Both the position numbers and the translations under genes were made by a program. The notes under the pieces were generated by a model. The model was not told the origin of the DNA. It did no database searches and saw nothing but the letters and a program-made list of their open reading frames with translations. From Diphasiastrum complanatum (lineage: Eukaryota; Streptophyta; Lycopodiopsida; Lycopodiales; Lycopodiaceae), in contig CM055096.1 in NCBI GenBank assembly GCA_029204225.1, positions 2,178,348-2,237,116 on the forward strand: 58,769 bases of DNA. The letters are read 5' to 3'. Position 1 is the first letter of the stretch. Each line of letters begins with the position of its first letter. Of the stretch, positions 45,901 through 57,480 are shown in pieces.

Positions 45901-46764
45901 CTCAAGACATGATGCAACATGAGGTGTAGGATAACAATACAAATGATCAGGAGAGTATTGTACTTGGCAAAAAGGGCAAAAAAGATAGTTTTCTTGCAGA
46001 ATAGGATATTTTGACAAAAAATTGAACTTTTCTGTAGTAACAGAATTCATAGACAAGGGTAGAAATCGTGGGCAGGCTGAAAAATCAAATTATAGTATTC
46101 ATGAATTCTGACAGGGTCCTTACATAGGAAAAATATTGTTTTTTGGTATTTTTTGGAATTTTTTTCAAGGGATGGAATTTTCTGATAGTGCCAGGAAATC
46201 ATGCAGACTGTGGGTGATTTCATGGTATGGTCAGCGATTTCCAATACTGAAGTTACTGACAAGTAAGGTGAATAGTGAAAAAATACTTTTCTGACTGAAA
46301 ATAGGCGAAATCTTTGAGATAGAATTTGCGGAGCTGCTGGAGGACTGATGTTTTATAGATCTGGCCTCAGTGAAATTGGCAATTTCTAAAACCAAGATCT
46401 GGTTGAAAAACAAGAGATTTTGATAGTATATCAGGTTGTTTTCAGAAAATCTGAGTAGGGTCAGAATTTATGGAGGTGATAAAATGAAAGATCGTGGTCT
46501 GTTATGGCTGCAGACAGCTCGACGAATTGATATACCTGTTTGGTTGAAAAAAATGTCACTTGGGTCACTTCTTTCAGAGAAAATGCCCAACTTGACACTT
46601 TTGTTGTTTCTCTCTGGCTTGATGGGTTGCTCAACAGCTCGTTTAGGACCTGAAGAGAAGTCTTGTGCTAAAGTGTGAAGAAAAATCAGTTAAGCATACA
46701 CACAAGCATGTTAAAAATGCAAAAAAAAAAAGGAACAAGAAAGCTAGGTAGAAAAACTTAAAAA
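45901..46764 (-). other. Leader of gypsy element B
   Basis: Sequence between primer site and gag. No convincing coding sequence, and the hairpin motif of the element A leader is not seen here. Confidence 0.5.
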
Positions 46765-46780
46765 GTGACAACGTCGCCAA
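46765..46780 (-). promoter_or_regulatory. Degenerate primer-binding site of element B
   Basis: Minus strand TTGGCGACGTTGTCAC follows an LTR-like CCAACA end. It matches the tRNA-Asp-type site of element A at most of the first 13 positions (TGGCG-C-TTG-C) and is consistent with a related element. Confidence 0.5.
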
Positions 46781-48900
46781 TGTTGGAAGTAAATCTATTC
46801 TAAGCGGTGGCTAGATCTACTCACGGATGTAGTATAGTGGTGGAGAGGATCGTCCACTTTTCAAGAACTACATAAAAGTTTTCAAATGGAGAATAAACAA
46901 ACAAGGAGCACCAAGGCTTTCCACTTGGTGCTCAAAATAAAATAGTGTGGCTAAGGCAGTACCCAACTAGCCACTAATTGAAAACTAACTAAGACTTTGC
47001 TAAGGCGGTACCCAACTAGCAAAGGTGGCAAAGGGAGATAATAAGAATTGTAGCTAAAACTAAGCATAAGAAATAAGCAAATAAAACATGCCACAATTAA
47101 AACCGATGAAAAGGAGGCAAGAGGAGGCCCGAGCACCTTCCCTCAAGCTGTGCACCTTTCCAAAGAGAACACAGTGAAATAGCAAGATATCTCCAAATAG
47201 AGAACAATATAGCATAATCTCAAATTATCCTTTACAAGGGAAATGCCTCTCTTCTTATAGCAAGAAGGGCCTTCCATAAGCATCCACTAGCTTATGGGAT
47301 AAGTATCTAAACTAGCCATTCTAAGACTTTTAAACTTCTAACTTAGAACTTTAGAACTTTAGGATTTCTAATTCTAGACTTAAGATAACTTAGAATCTTT
47401 GTAAGCTTAAGTTTTTGTCTAAGTTCTAAGTCTAAGTTTAAGTTATTTTATTAAGCATGGACTTACAAAACACATGCCATAGTAGAAGTTTATTAACTTT
47501 TACTCATATGTGATCTTACAATACACATGCCACGGAGTTTTTTTTTCTTTTTTTTACTTTTCACTTTGTTGCTAACACCAGGAGAAATCAACTACTCAAG
47601 TTAATTGCCAATGATTTAGAAATCGCAAATGTCTAGGTGTTGAATTCAATTATACTAGTGTAACACCACATTATACTGTTGAATTCCATTATACTAGTGT
47701 AACACCACATTTAGATTCAATTATACTAGTGTAACACCACATTCAGTTATTTTTTTTACTCATATGTGGTCTTACAATACACATGCCACAGAGTTTTATT
47801 TCTTTTTTTACTTTTCACTTTGTTGCTAACACCAGGAGTAATCAACTACTCAAGTTAATTGCCAATGATTCAGAAATCGCAATTGTCTAGGTGTTGAATT
47901 CAATTATACTAGTGTAACACCACATTCAGTTATTTCTTTTACTCATACGTGGTCTTACAATACACATGCCACTGAGTTTTATTTCTTTTTTTAATTTTCA
48001 CTTTGTTGCTAACACCAAGAGTAATCAACTACTCAAATTAATTGCCAATGATTCGGAAATCGCAAATGTCTAGGTGTTGAATTCAATTATACTAGTGTAA
48101 CACCACATTTAGATTCAATTATACTAGTGTAAGACTACATTCAGTTATCTCTTTTACTCATATGTGGTGGTCTTACAATACACATGCCACGGAGTTTTAT
48201 TTCTTTTTTTACTTTTCACTTTGTTGCTAACACCAGGAGTAATCAACTACTCAAGTTAATTGCCAATGATTCAGAAATCGCAAATGTCTAGGTGTTGATT
48301 TCAATTATACTAGTGTAACACCACATTTAGATCCTTATCCAAGTCATTTATAAGTTAACCAATAAATCTTCCACATAAAGATCTGTTAATTATCTGTTCC
48401 AACAATACTCGAACATATGTCTATGTTCACCAACTAGGTTAAGTGCACCAAATAACCCTAGTAATCAGGAATACATAGTAGATCCATACTAGATTAATTG
48501 AGCACATATGAGAAAAATCTCACTACGACCGAGTACATAAACACTTTCTTATCTGGCATATTTCTCCAAAATTCACATATGTTACTCACATATCTCACTG
48601 AGAATCGTTTGACTCAGCTACCTCTCTCTAAAGTCAAACTTCTTAAAGGGCCTATTTTGAGCCCATACTTCTCCTAATGGATGGAGCAAGAAAAGAAAAG
48701 CAAGAAAATCCAATTTCAATTCGCCTGTTTTATTGAAATGAACATGTAAAATGAATCACAAAGTACACTATATATAGTGGATTTTAGGGCATTAGCCTGA
48801 AATCCTATTGGCCAATTTTCACCTCCCCTATTATTTGAAATTTGAAATTTGGAGAGAACCCTTCTTTATTCAATAACTTGACTATTAGGCCTTGCGATAT
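46781..48900 (-). mobile_element. Probable 5' LTR of element B (~2.1 kb)
   Basis: Inner end at 46781 (TGTTGG on the plus strand, CCAACA on the minus) adjoins the primer site. Near the far end, on the minus strand, GGCCAATAGGATTTCAGG (about 48798-48815) precedes CTATATATAG (48769-48778) and AATAAAAC (about 48727-48734), the same order as in LTR A. If both belong to one LTR it is long and contains the tandem array at 47500-48335. The outer border near 48900 is a guess, and two adjacent elements are possible. Confidence 0.45.
47500..48335. repeat. Four-copy tandem array, ~180-255 bp unit
   Basis: Units begin TTTACTCATATGTGGTCTTACAA-type sequence (about 47500, 47755, 47938, 48155). They run through ACACATGCCAC, CACTTTGTTGCTAACACCA, GTAATCAACTACTCAA, GCCAATGATTCAGAAATCGC and GTCTAGGTGTTGA, ending in a nested short repeat TTCAATTATACTAGTGTAAC that occurs one to three times per unit. 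Length differences between units come from that nested repeat. Copies are about 95% alike, so the array is young or homogenised. Confidence 0.92.
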
Positions 48901-50299
48901 TTAATTCCTGAACTTATGCTCCGGTATTCTCTAATGGTACTTGATTATTATTAGAAGATTATGGAAAGTTGCAATGATTTTTAAGAATGATGAGTATTTC
49001 TTGATTCTAAATGAGACCAAAAAAAATTAGAGTAGACTTCGTAAAGCTAATTCTCTTTGCTCCAATGAATATATGAACATATGTATCTCACAAGCCTTCT
49101 CATTAATTAGATTATTCTACTTGGAGAAAATTTTCTTAGTGAATGATACTCTACTAGTTTTTGTAGTTTGTAAGTGTTTGTGTATGATTTTCAATCTAGA
49201 TCTCCGATTGTTATAAGAACAAACAAATCTATTGAGATTCAGATGATTGTTGTTTTCTTGAATGAATTGTTAGAAATAGGGGCATTAAACACGAGAGTAT
49301 CTAATGATGATATTCAAGATTCAGTTAAAACCACATGGGTCTTGATGGATCTTCTAGAGATTTTAGTTCGTCAAACTATTATGCCTTGGAATTTCAAAAT
49401 ATTCTACAAGTATTCATACCAAAAAGCATTATGAATTGTCTATGTGAAATTGTGGATTGTTTTAGACTACAATTGTTTGTTTCTTTAGCTTGCAACTTTT
49501 CTCTCCACTATTTCATTTAAATTTGATTGGAGAGAATCAGGTTCCAATAGAAACATCTATCGCTTAGTGTACTTTAGAAACTAAGTTAGTATTCAGTAGA
49601 AATAAACAATTGAAAAATCATTTTATCTCTGAGTACTTATTTAGAATGAAAGGTTAGACTAAGGATGATAACTATGTTTTTTCAATTTTCTTTCCTATTT
49701 TGAAGATATAACTTATTTAAGGGGAGAAGAGTATTACGTCCACATCTTGTACATAAGATTTGAGATCATTTTGATGTGGATGTTCGATACTCCAACATTC
49801 AAGCTTATTGATTACACTTGGAACAAATTCAATTCAAGGTCTGTTTCATGATTAATAACCTTGAGATGACCTAGGCATTCACATAATGACATGTGGAGTA
49901 GTGCATGGTATATGATAGTAATATGCATGGAGAGAGAATCTCTAGTAACTTATGCTCTCTATAGAATGGTGCATGGCATCATGCACACTGTCCTTTGGAG
50001 GTTATAGAATTCAATGATCACTTGCACAGAGAAATTTGTAGTATCCCCCATCTATTTATTCTATTTGATGATCCTCAGTTTGATTTCCAAAGATATTTGT
50101 CATATTTACAATGTTGTAAGCAGTGATTATCTTCAGTTCGATCTCCAAAGATAAATTCGTCATATATACAATGATAGGCAGTAGTAATATTAATCTCAAA
50201 AGCTCTCGAGTCAACAATATTGGAAGATAAATTACAATCCATCTGTTGTTGATGTCGAGACATGATTGGATGATCAAGAGATGTATTCTGCAATTCCTT
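48901..50299. other. No gene recognised
   Basis: AT-rich. The open plus-strand frame 49174-49434 (VSNDDIQDSVKTTWVLMDLLE) has no family match that I can name. Nothing else is supported. Confidence 0.45.
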
Positions 50300-50900
50300 G
50301 ATTCTTTTTTATCCTTCATCCATTGAAATTTTTTTCTCTGAAATACTTTTGTTCAAACCAGCACCTTGATGAGCTTGGAATTGACATATTGATAGTTCTG
50401 GAGAGTTTTGCTGATGGAGAGTTGAACACACTGGTGTAGGAACTTCTTCCTGCTGAGACTCCAATTTGATCCGTAGTTGCATCTTTTGTTGTCTTATCCT
50501 TAGATCTCGAATTAACGCCTTGTGCGTTACATTTGCCAAAGTTGGATTTACTTGAAGTACTTTATCCACATGTTGACGGATGTGATCTTGAAGACCACAC
50601 AGATAGTGTTGGATGGATAGCTCTTCATTAAGCCACTTTAATTTAGATGCTATCAAATTGAACCTCAAATTATATGCTTTCACTGAACTAGTTTGTTCCA
50701 GCATATACCAAGAGTCCATATAATAATCTATGAATATTTCTGCACAAAACTCTTTGAAATCATCCCATGACTTCGGTTCATATTCTGGATGATGTAATAC
50801 TCCTTGCCACCAATCATAGGCTTTTCCTCGAAAGTGGGATACTGCTATGGTAATTTTGCCCTGATCAGAGATAGAATATAGTCACAGATTCTCATTGACA
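50300..50900 (-). pseudogene. Gypsy gag remnant H
   Basis: The minus-strand sequence reads FRGKAYDWWQGVLHH and WDDFKEFCAEIF (50860-50730), then YMLEQTSSVKAYNLRFNLIASKLKWLNEELSIQHYLCGLQDHIRQHV (in pieces, 50719-50570). This is the retrotransposon-gag domain order of a chromovirus- or Tcn1-like element. No zinc knuckle or pol follows; the next minus-strand frames at 50056-50319 are not recognisable. Confidence 0.7.
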
Positions 50901-51048
50901 ATAGATAACCAGTGATCAATATGTAAAACTCAAGATTTCCTTGAATATTGATCCGTTGATGTTGATTTACCTCTGATGAATTGCTCACACCATTGTAACA
51001 AGAGCTAGGAATGATCGCTATGCTCCCATAACTAGTATTATCTCTTGT

Positions 51049-51400
51049 CTATAACCCAATAATTCCCACATTTGGTTTCAAAGCCATAGAGGAAGCATCT
51101 TCTGTTTGCATGGATGTACTGTTGAATGCCATCGTACAAAGAGAAGATTGGTATTTAGAATTATCTTCTTCAACTTCGTATTGTTTGGAACCAGCTTCGT
51201 AATCATCATTGTAGTCTCCATCATCACTGATGTAGTGATTGGGATGCAATTCTGTCTCCTTTGTAGAGTCTTACATGTCTCATTTGATGAAGTGCAATCT
51301 CCCACCTCTTGGAGAAGCTCATTGTTGACATTCATTTTGATAGCATGTAGAGCCTCAAGTTTGACTTAGAGAGAGACGAATATCCAACAACATTTAGATG
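51049..51400 (-). pseudogene. Copia gag remnant I
   Basis: The minus strand has ALHAIKMNVNNELLQEVGDCTSS-like sequence (about 51370-51270), closely matching ALHCIKMNVSNELLKEISSCTTS of copia F gag, then decays. About 100 residues at most. Confidence 0.6.
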
Positions 51401-51560
51401 CCATATTCCATGTTCCTAGTGCTACTTGTCATTTAATTTATATGGTTACCTACATTTCCATTCAACTCCAAATGTCAAAAAGTATCGTACACTGATTAGC
51501 TAGAACTTTTGATCATTACATTGAAATTAAAAAGTCAGTAAACAAGAAGAAAGGACGCTT

Positions 51561-51782
51561 CAAGAGCTTTCCAATGCATACCATATTGTTATAGTTCCAC
51601 CAACAAACAAGAAACTTATAGCTAACCAAAGATGAGATATCTTTTTAGTACACAAAAGTGCCATTTGACAAGTTGCAAATGACCTTATACACGCTGAAAA
51701 GATATCCCATGTTGAGCCAGCTGATAACTTTCTTGTTTGTTGGCGGAACTATAACAATTGGTATGCGTTGGAAAGCTCTTGA
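51561..51782. repeat. Long foldback, ~88-bp arms
   Basis: 51561-51648 and 51694-51782 are reverse complements over almost their whole length (about 80-85% by eye, with one or two single-base gaps), separated by a 45-base loop. Best-paired stretches are CAAGAGCTTTCCAATGCATACC with GGTATGCGTTGGAAAGCTCTTG and GTTCC-CCAACAAACAAGAAA with TTTCTTGTTTGTTGG-GGAAC. It may be a MITE or an inverted-duplication small-RNA locus; no target duplication was identified. Confidence 0.85.
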
Positions 51783-53535
51783 TATCCTCTCTTATGGTGT
51801 ATTCAATTTTGAATTTCAATTTACTAATCAAAAGTTATAGCTAATCAGGATATGATTTCTTACAATTCACGACTTGCGAGGCTTGGGAAGCACCAACGCA
51901 ATTTATCCATAGAAGTCTATTTTGTGGGCAATGAAAAGACCAACAACTAATACTCAATCAAATGATTTTTGCTGCCCAATGAATTTCAAAACACAAAACT
52001 ATAGACGAAATAGACTAAAAATTTTCAGTTTGTCAATTGTTGTAACGACTCGTTACACATGGATGAAGGTTATTGGCCTATTTGAAAGTTTAAAATTCGA
52101 GAAGTCAACAAAAGTAAATGTACAAAAGGCCTATTTTGAGCCCATGCTTCCCCTAATGCTAGTTGGTTGAATTCAGCCAACATAAAGTATCCATGACTTG
52201 ACATGCTGATGTAAAGTGATCACACTTGAATACAGTTGATAGATTTGAATCAGACCTACTCTAATGCTACCCTAGCACTCACTTGAAACTTCATAGACTA
52301 AAATAAGTGAGATCTAAGAGATTTAGAACCAATGAATCACAACGATCCTTTAACTACTTCACTAGCATGCTAGAAATTCAACTCGTCTTGATCAAACCTA
52401 ATAAAAACTCCATAGAATGATATATAGCATGATAAAGTGTTAACAAACACTCCTGTAGTACTAAATGGACACTTCCAAATCATTAAACAAGAGATCACAA
52501 CATATCTTGAAGGCATAATATGTGAAGAATTTTCAACCATCAATTTGAGGCCAATTTGGAGTACATGCAAGTAGTTTGACCAAGTTTCACAGTGTGAGGT
52601 GTTGAGCTTGTTCAAGTAGTTTAGCACAAGATTATAGGAAATCATGCAATTAGTGTGTAAGGATCGATTGAGTTTGATTTTCTGCAAACGCACTAGATAC
52701 TAATCGAATATGAACAAAAATGTACAATGTTAGGTGGATGAGGTCCCTTTGGAAGGTATAGGCTCCCAAACATTCAAGGGCTAGACCCCAATCTAAGTCC
52801 TGAAAGTACAACCTAGAACTATTGAATTTATAATGAAGGACATAGAAGAGTTCTAATTGGATGAAAGTCATCGGTAGTCAAATTATCTTGTCTAAGTCTC
52901 CTTGGTATCATTCTTGTTCATAGTTTTCATCAAAATCAACATTGCATCCCCACCATTGACAAGTTGGATAAGGGTGTGTCACCTATGGTAAGGACCCATT
53001 TCTCCAACACTAAACTATGCGTGGAAAAGGGACATATAGGAGACCATGGACTTCAAAATTGGCTTTTTTTAAAATATTTATTCACTACGAGTAATGCACA
53101 TAATGATGTTAGTGAGGAGTCCATGGGCTCCACAATTCACACTTTAAATATTTTACATAATGGTGCTAGGGCAGACATATATCATTGCAAAATAAAAGTG
53201 AACAATTTTAAGTTTTCTCATCTTATCTATAGGATACCTATTGTGTCATGTACTGTAAAGATTGTTAAATTTACCGTCCATTACATTATCTTATTTGATT
53301 GATTAACAACTTTTTTGACTTGTTAAAAAAAACATCCTGCATTGCAATTTGAATACTCTAAATTAGTGGATGACTTATCAATGCTGACAACAAATGATAT
53401 TGTAAGAAATTTCAAATCCTTATCACTGTTGTGTAAGGTGATACGCATAGCTTGACTTGTAACACCATTTTTATTCCGTTTCTGGATCTGGGTTGCTTGT
53501 GAGGAATTCTTTTATGCACGTCTATACGATCAAAT
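51783..53535. other. No gene confidently recognised
   Basis: Contains an open plus-strand frame at 52964-53302 (112 codons) without recognisable motifs or splice context. The rest is AT-rich spacer. Confidence 0.4.
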
Positions 53536-53673
53536 GACAATGCTACAAGTATTTGTTCAACTTCATACGTTACCATCTATCTTAGATTTTTCTGTTCCAA
53601 AAAAGACAATGCTACAAGTATTTGTTCAACTTCATACGTTACCATCTATCTCAAATTTTTCTGTTCCAAAAAA
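53536..53673 (+). repeat. 69-bp tandem duplication
   Basis: Two nearly identical units (53536-53604, 53605-53673), each starting GACAATGCTACAAGTATTTG and ending TCTGTTCCAAAAAA. Only a few differences (CTTAGATTT versus CTCAAATTT), so it is recent. Confidence 0.95.
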
Positions 53674-54252
53674 GTTTGAAGGTAAGAAAAGGTAGAACTA
53701 TAATCTTCAAAAGAAGTTGCTATTGAGAACAAGTAGTGCATATTAATATATCATTCAACAAATTCTCATCGCTCTCCCGACTAACTGATCCAGTTTTCCC
53801 TGGAAGAGCTTATAACCTTCACCACTTCAAACAAGAATTTTCAGCCATACAAAAAATTATTGACCAAAAACATGGGCATACTTAACACCGCTGAAAAGGG
53901 TGCAAAACAAAATACTGACAGGCGATTCTGACATCCTTTGGCAATCTATCTGCCCCTCTTCTATAACTTGAACAGATCAATAAAACCCAGATTTCGAATC
54001 TTGGCAATTTTACATTCCTCTTACAGATTTTTCCGCCCCTCTTCTATATCTGATCAGATCAGCACAAACCAAATTACTGGTTTGTATCTTTCCACCCCCT
54101 CAATTGGGTTCACTCTGTCTATCGATTGCACGCTAATATCTACCTTGCTTGGCATCCCTGTAACTCCTATTTGTTCAGATTACACAAAACAATAATAGAG
54201 ATCTTCATCCAATTTGGAATATATTTGGATTCTGTAAATTTGTTGTTGGTCT
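53674..54252 (-). other. Presumed 3' flank of the GATA gene
   Basis: No coding sequence recognised. A partial internal duplication (CTGCCCCTCTTCTAT at about 53950 and CCGCCCCTCTTCTAT at about 54031) is present. It would include the 3' UTR of the minus-strand GATA gene, but no end signal was fixed. Confidence 0.4.
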
Positions 54253-55589
54253 CTATTTTTGCTGCTCTGAGATCTGTGTGTGATGTCTCATCTCAAGAAC
54301 TTTTCTGTGGGAGTTCGAGTGTTTGTGGGGTAGAAAAGTAGGACTTCCAGCAGGCCTGTACTCAGGAAAAAGTCTTCCAGATTTGAACCTGACTCCACAG
54401 GCATTGCAGAGAGTCTTAGGGCCCCGCGGACCTGCTCTCCACTGAGGAGTCTTCTGGGTCAAGCAGTGGGTGCATCTCCTATCTTGCCAAGCTTTTCTTT
54501 TGCAAAGCTTTACAGCAGGAAAAGATTTAGCTCCACAGAGCTCTGCTGTGGATATGAACTCTGTTTCTGCTGACAGTGCTGGGCCATCACATGAGATGAA
54601 GAAGCAGGAGGCTGCTGCTGCCTCGGGGGGTTGCCAATTAGTCGATATAGAGTCTGAGCTGCTAGAAGAGGTAGAGGTGAGGATTCGGGAGGACCAAATC
54701 CTCACGCCAGATCGTGATCTCTTGCTGCGGGCTCGTCCTGGAAGGGACATGTCTTGGCTATGACTGCTCAGGCTTTCAGAAGTGACGCTGGCGCTGCTCT
54801 CCAAGCCAGAAAGCGGGCTGGCATTGTGAAATTCATCTTCTTTTCTGCTTAGGTCTGTGCAACTCTCAGGACTAGGATCACTCGGACCCCCTGAATGGAA
54901 TCCGGTTTGGAGTTCACCTTTTTGGCTGCTTAGCTCTGTGTAATTCACAGGACTAGCGTTGTTAAGACCCCCCGAAAAGAATCCGGTTTTGAATTCTGTG
55001 GCCACAGAAAAGGAGTCCTCAACAAACGTGGACAGCCACTCTAGCTCTGCAATATCATCACACTGGCAAAAACAAATTCACAAATCAGAGCAGACTCCCC
55101 ATCTACACAGTAGAAATAATTATACATAAACAGCACTCAGAGCAGGAATAATAGTACAGAAACCGCACTTCAGCGCTCAAACACAGGGCTCTACACTGAT
55201 GCCTTGCAGAGAATACAGCAATCACACAGTATATGGTGGGTATGCAATGTCAGCAGAGTACTTACTCTTACGCACAAGCCTGTTGAAATATCGTCCTGGT
55301 GAAGGTTGTTTGGAATTGGAGCACTATTTGACGCAACATCCTCGTTTAACTTATCTGCAATCGTGAGGGAGGAGTGAGCAGATTGATTAGAAAGCCGCAA
55401 CGATTCCTCGCTGTTTCTATCCTCCCCAACAGGGCCTGCTATTTCTTCGTTGGAAAAATCCAATAAATCATCTACCCGAAAACCATCGCCAATGCTTCCC
55501 CCCTCAAGCTCCGTAGATTTCCAACACCGCTTGGCTTCATCAAAGCCAGGAGTTCCATTATATGAAATATATGCCATGTGAGACTCCAT
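54253..55589 (-). CDS. Class-I GATA zinc-finger transcription factor, two exons
   Basis: Nuclear transcription factor binding WGATAR sites. Exon 1 is 55589-55266: [12 protein letters not shown] start, then [21 protein letters not shown], the acidic DDLLDFSNE block typical of this subfamily. The donor is AGA|GTAAGTAC (an alternative six bases earlier keeps frame). Exon 2 is 55062-54253, after [29 protein letters not shown], another subfamily signature, then a Ser-rich region, a basic stretch [14 protein letters not shown] and the finger [19 protein letters not shown]...[20 protein letters not shown]. The finger has the CX2CX18CX2C spacing of plant GATA class I (A), followed by SPTF and the conserved [11 protein letters not shown] tail. 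The spliced product is 377 aa, normal for the group, with one intron placed as in many seed-plant homologues. No disruption seen, so I treat it as functional. Which paralogue it is cannot be said. Confidence 0.93.
54420..54500 (-). other. GATA-type zinc finger domain
   Basis: Marks the DNA-binding domain inside the gene above. The four zinc-ligand cysteines are CxxC in CTHC and CxxC in CNAC, 18 residues apart; the loop residues TPQWRAGP and the following basic [11 protein letters not shown] are all of the plant class-I consensus. Confidence 0.9.
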
Positions 55590-55620
55590 TGCACCCTCAA
55601 CTGCAGCGTCCTTCCAAGAA

Positions 55621-56110
55621 AATTGAAGATGACAGCAGCAGAGTGCAGTGCAAACCTTGAAGGTATATAGAGGTAAACTGACTGCAACGAAGAAGAGGCG
55701 CTTCCAATGGGGCTATAGAAGACAACAGCAGAGCACAGTGCAATGCTTACAATTGTAGAAAACAGTAGCTGAGTGCAGTGCAATCCTTGAGCAATAAACA
55801 ATCAAACCGCCTACACGAAGAAGAGGCGCTTCCAGTAGAATCGCAGAAGACAGCAGCAGAGCACAGTAAAATGATTAAACGATAAACAAGCGAACTGCCA
55901 GCAAAGAAGCAGAGGTGCTCCCAATGAAACTACAGGAGACGGCCACAGAATGCGATGCAATCCTTAAGCTTTAGAAAAGTAAACTGCCTGCAAAGAAGAA
56001 GAGGCGCTTTTACTGGAAGTAAAGAAGACAGCCGCAGAGTGCACCGCAACGCTTCAGCTATAAACAATTAAACTGCCTGCAACGAAGAAGAGGTGCCAAC
56101 TTTAAGAGTT
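55621..56110. repeat. ~88-bp minisatellite just upstream of the GATA start codon
   Basis: Five to six imperfect copies of a unit containing AACTGCCTGCAACGAAGAAGAGGCGCTTCCA, here given in parts: CTGC-TGCAA-GAAGAAGAGG, CGCTTCCA-TGGAA, AAGACAGC-GCAGAG, GCAATCCTTAAGC. Copies begin near 55679, 55808, 55894, 55983 and 56073, with a partial copy before 55679 and an extra insertion in the first spacing. It lies 30 bp before the GATA ATG on the minus strand and is thus probably in the 5' leader or proximal promoter. Confidence 0.88.
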
Positions 56111-56939
56111 AAAGATGTTGCACGAATAACTTACTTTTGGAAAAGCAAGATTCAATTGAAAGAAAAAGTTCCAAGACTGCATGGCCTAGACTCCTATCTT
56201 TCACTGAAAGGAGAAAAGCTTTGGTTGTCATTGCAACCGGTACAAATATTATAGCTATTCATAAACTAGAAATTAGAGAGAACAGAATGAAAGCTTTCCA
56301 TGATTTGAGATACGCAAGCAGATAATTATTCTCTGGACATCACATTTAACTTGAGCTTAGCATATTAGGAATTAAGGTCAACTTCTAAACAATTGAAGAA
56401 AAACAATGAAACCTTAAACCATGAGAGAGCATTAGCATATCATGCATATTACTTGATAAAAAATTCACTCGAGATATAACCCCGAGTAACTAATTGATAT
56501 ATTCAGGGACAACTTACATGATTCTAGATAATCTTATGAATGAGCACAACTACATCAGCAGCATGAGCAACAAAGTCGCTCATAAGTCTTGATGCATAGA
56601 CATCTTTCCAGTTATTATTTATGCAATTATGCAGTGAATTTGTACAGGGCAAAGATTTATAAAGAGGAAACGTCTTGTTAATAAGCTAGCAGAAGATGAA
56701 TCTTGAAAAAAACGAGCCAATAAAACTAGTTGAGGCTGTCCGTTACCGTTACAACAGTAAAGACTTGGTCGTAACTGACACAAAAGGTTGAAACAAAGCA
56801 AGATGCTGAGACAAAAGTTTTGAAACAAAGCAAGAAGCTGAGATGAGGTAAAGCTGTTCATTACAAAAGCTTGTTGTAAGCCGGCTGGCTGAAGAGGAAG
56901 CACATGAAACAGAAACAGCTCTAGGGATGAGACACTCAA
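56111..56939. other. No exon recognised upstream of GATA
   Basis: AT-rich sequence. If transcription of the GATA gene starts near 57.45 kb this would be leader or a 5' UTR intron. The plus-strand open frame 56137-56325 is not supported. Confidence 0.4.
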
Positions 56940-57480
56940 CTAAATAGCCAGCATCACTTCAAGTCGAAGAAATTGAAGTGAAACAAAGCTTTCAAAGGTG
57001 TTCCGTGGTCGTGAATCATATGGCCAGGGGGGGTCGCGGCGGGGGCATAGCAGCGTTGTAGACAATGTGAATGATCGTAGCACGGAGACTAGAAGGGAAG
57101 GGCTGAGTGCTCTTGGCACCCACGAAGCTGCGTGTACTTTTACAAGTATAATAATAGAGAGAGAGGAAAGGAATGAGAGAGATAGTAGTAGTAAGGTGGA
57201 ATTAGGGATAGATATATTAGCAAGAGAAAGGTAGATTGCAACTCCAAACTGCAATATGTCCTTATCCTCGTGAGTAAAGCATTGACGGACGGAAGGAAGG
57301 AAGGAATGAAGGAAAAGGTGGAGGATAGTTAGTAAAGCAGCCCTAGGCTCAAAGGAAGGAATGTTCAATGAATAAATGAGAAGAAAAGAGAGAAGGTGCG
57401 TGGGACAGAAAAAATAAAGGAGCACGAGAAGGTGCGTGGGACAGAAAAAATAAAGGAGCACGCACGGATATTATATTAAG
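56940..57480 (-). promoter_or_regulatory. Candidate GATA promoter and pyrimidine-rich 5' leader
   Basis: On the minus strand CTTAATATAATATCC (57466-57480) is a plausible TATA region. It is followed by a long C/T-rich stretch (TTCCTTCCTTCC, CTCTCTCTATTATT) typical of plant 5' leaders and GAGA-type core promoters. A 36-bp tandem duplication (57390-57425, 57426-57461) lies just downstream of the TATA. The stretch is open for 173 codons on the minus strand as a Leu/Ser-rich hydrophobic peptide, which I take as a by-product of pyrimidine bias. Assignment rests on composition and position only; the distance to the ATG (1.9 kb) requires a 5' UTR intron or a long leader. Confidence 0.35.
57390..57461. 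repeat. 36-bp perfect tandem duplication
   Basis: Two identical copies of a unit starting GAGAAGGTGCGTGGGACAG and ending AAAGGAGCAC. Perfect identity implies a recent event. Confidence 0.97.

Noticed and set aside
47500-48335. CRISPR-like array of repeats
   Set aside because: Units are contiguous tandem copies of 180-255 bp without unique spacers, in plant nuclear DNA.
52964-53302. 112-codon plus-strand open frame as a gene
   Set aside because: No recognisable domain, no splice or promoter context, and base composition matches the spacer around it.
56940-57461. 173-residue hydrophobic open frame on the minus strand
   Set aside because: Leu/Ser-rich peptide arises from pyrimidine bias and includes the perfect 36-bp duplication; no domain or homology recognised. 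Kept only as a possible leader.
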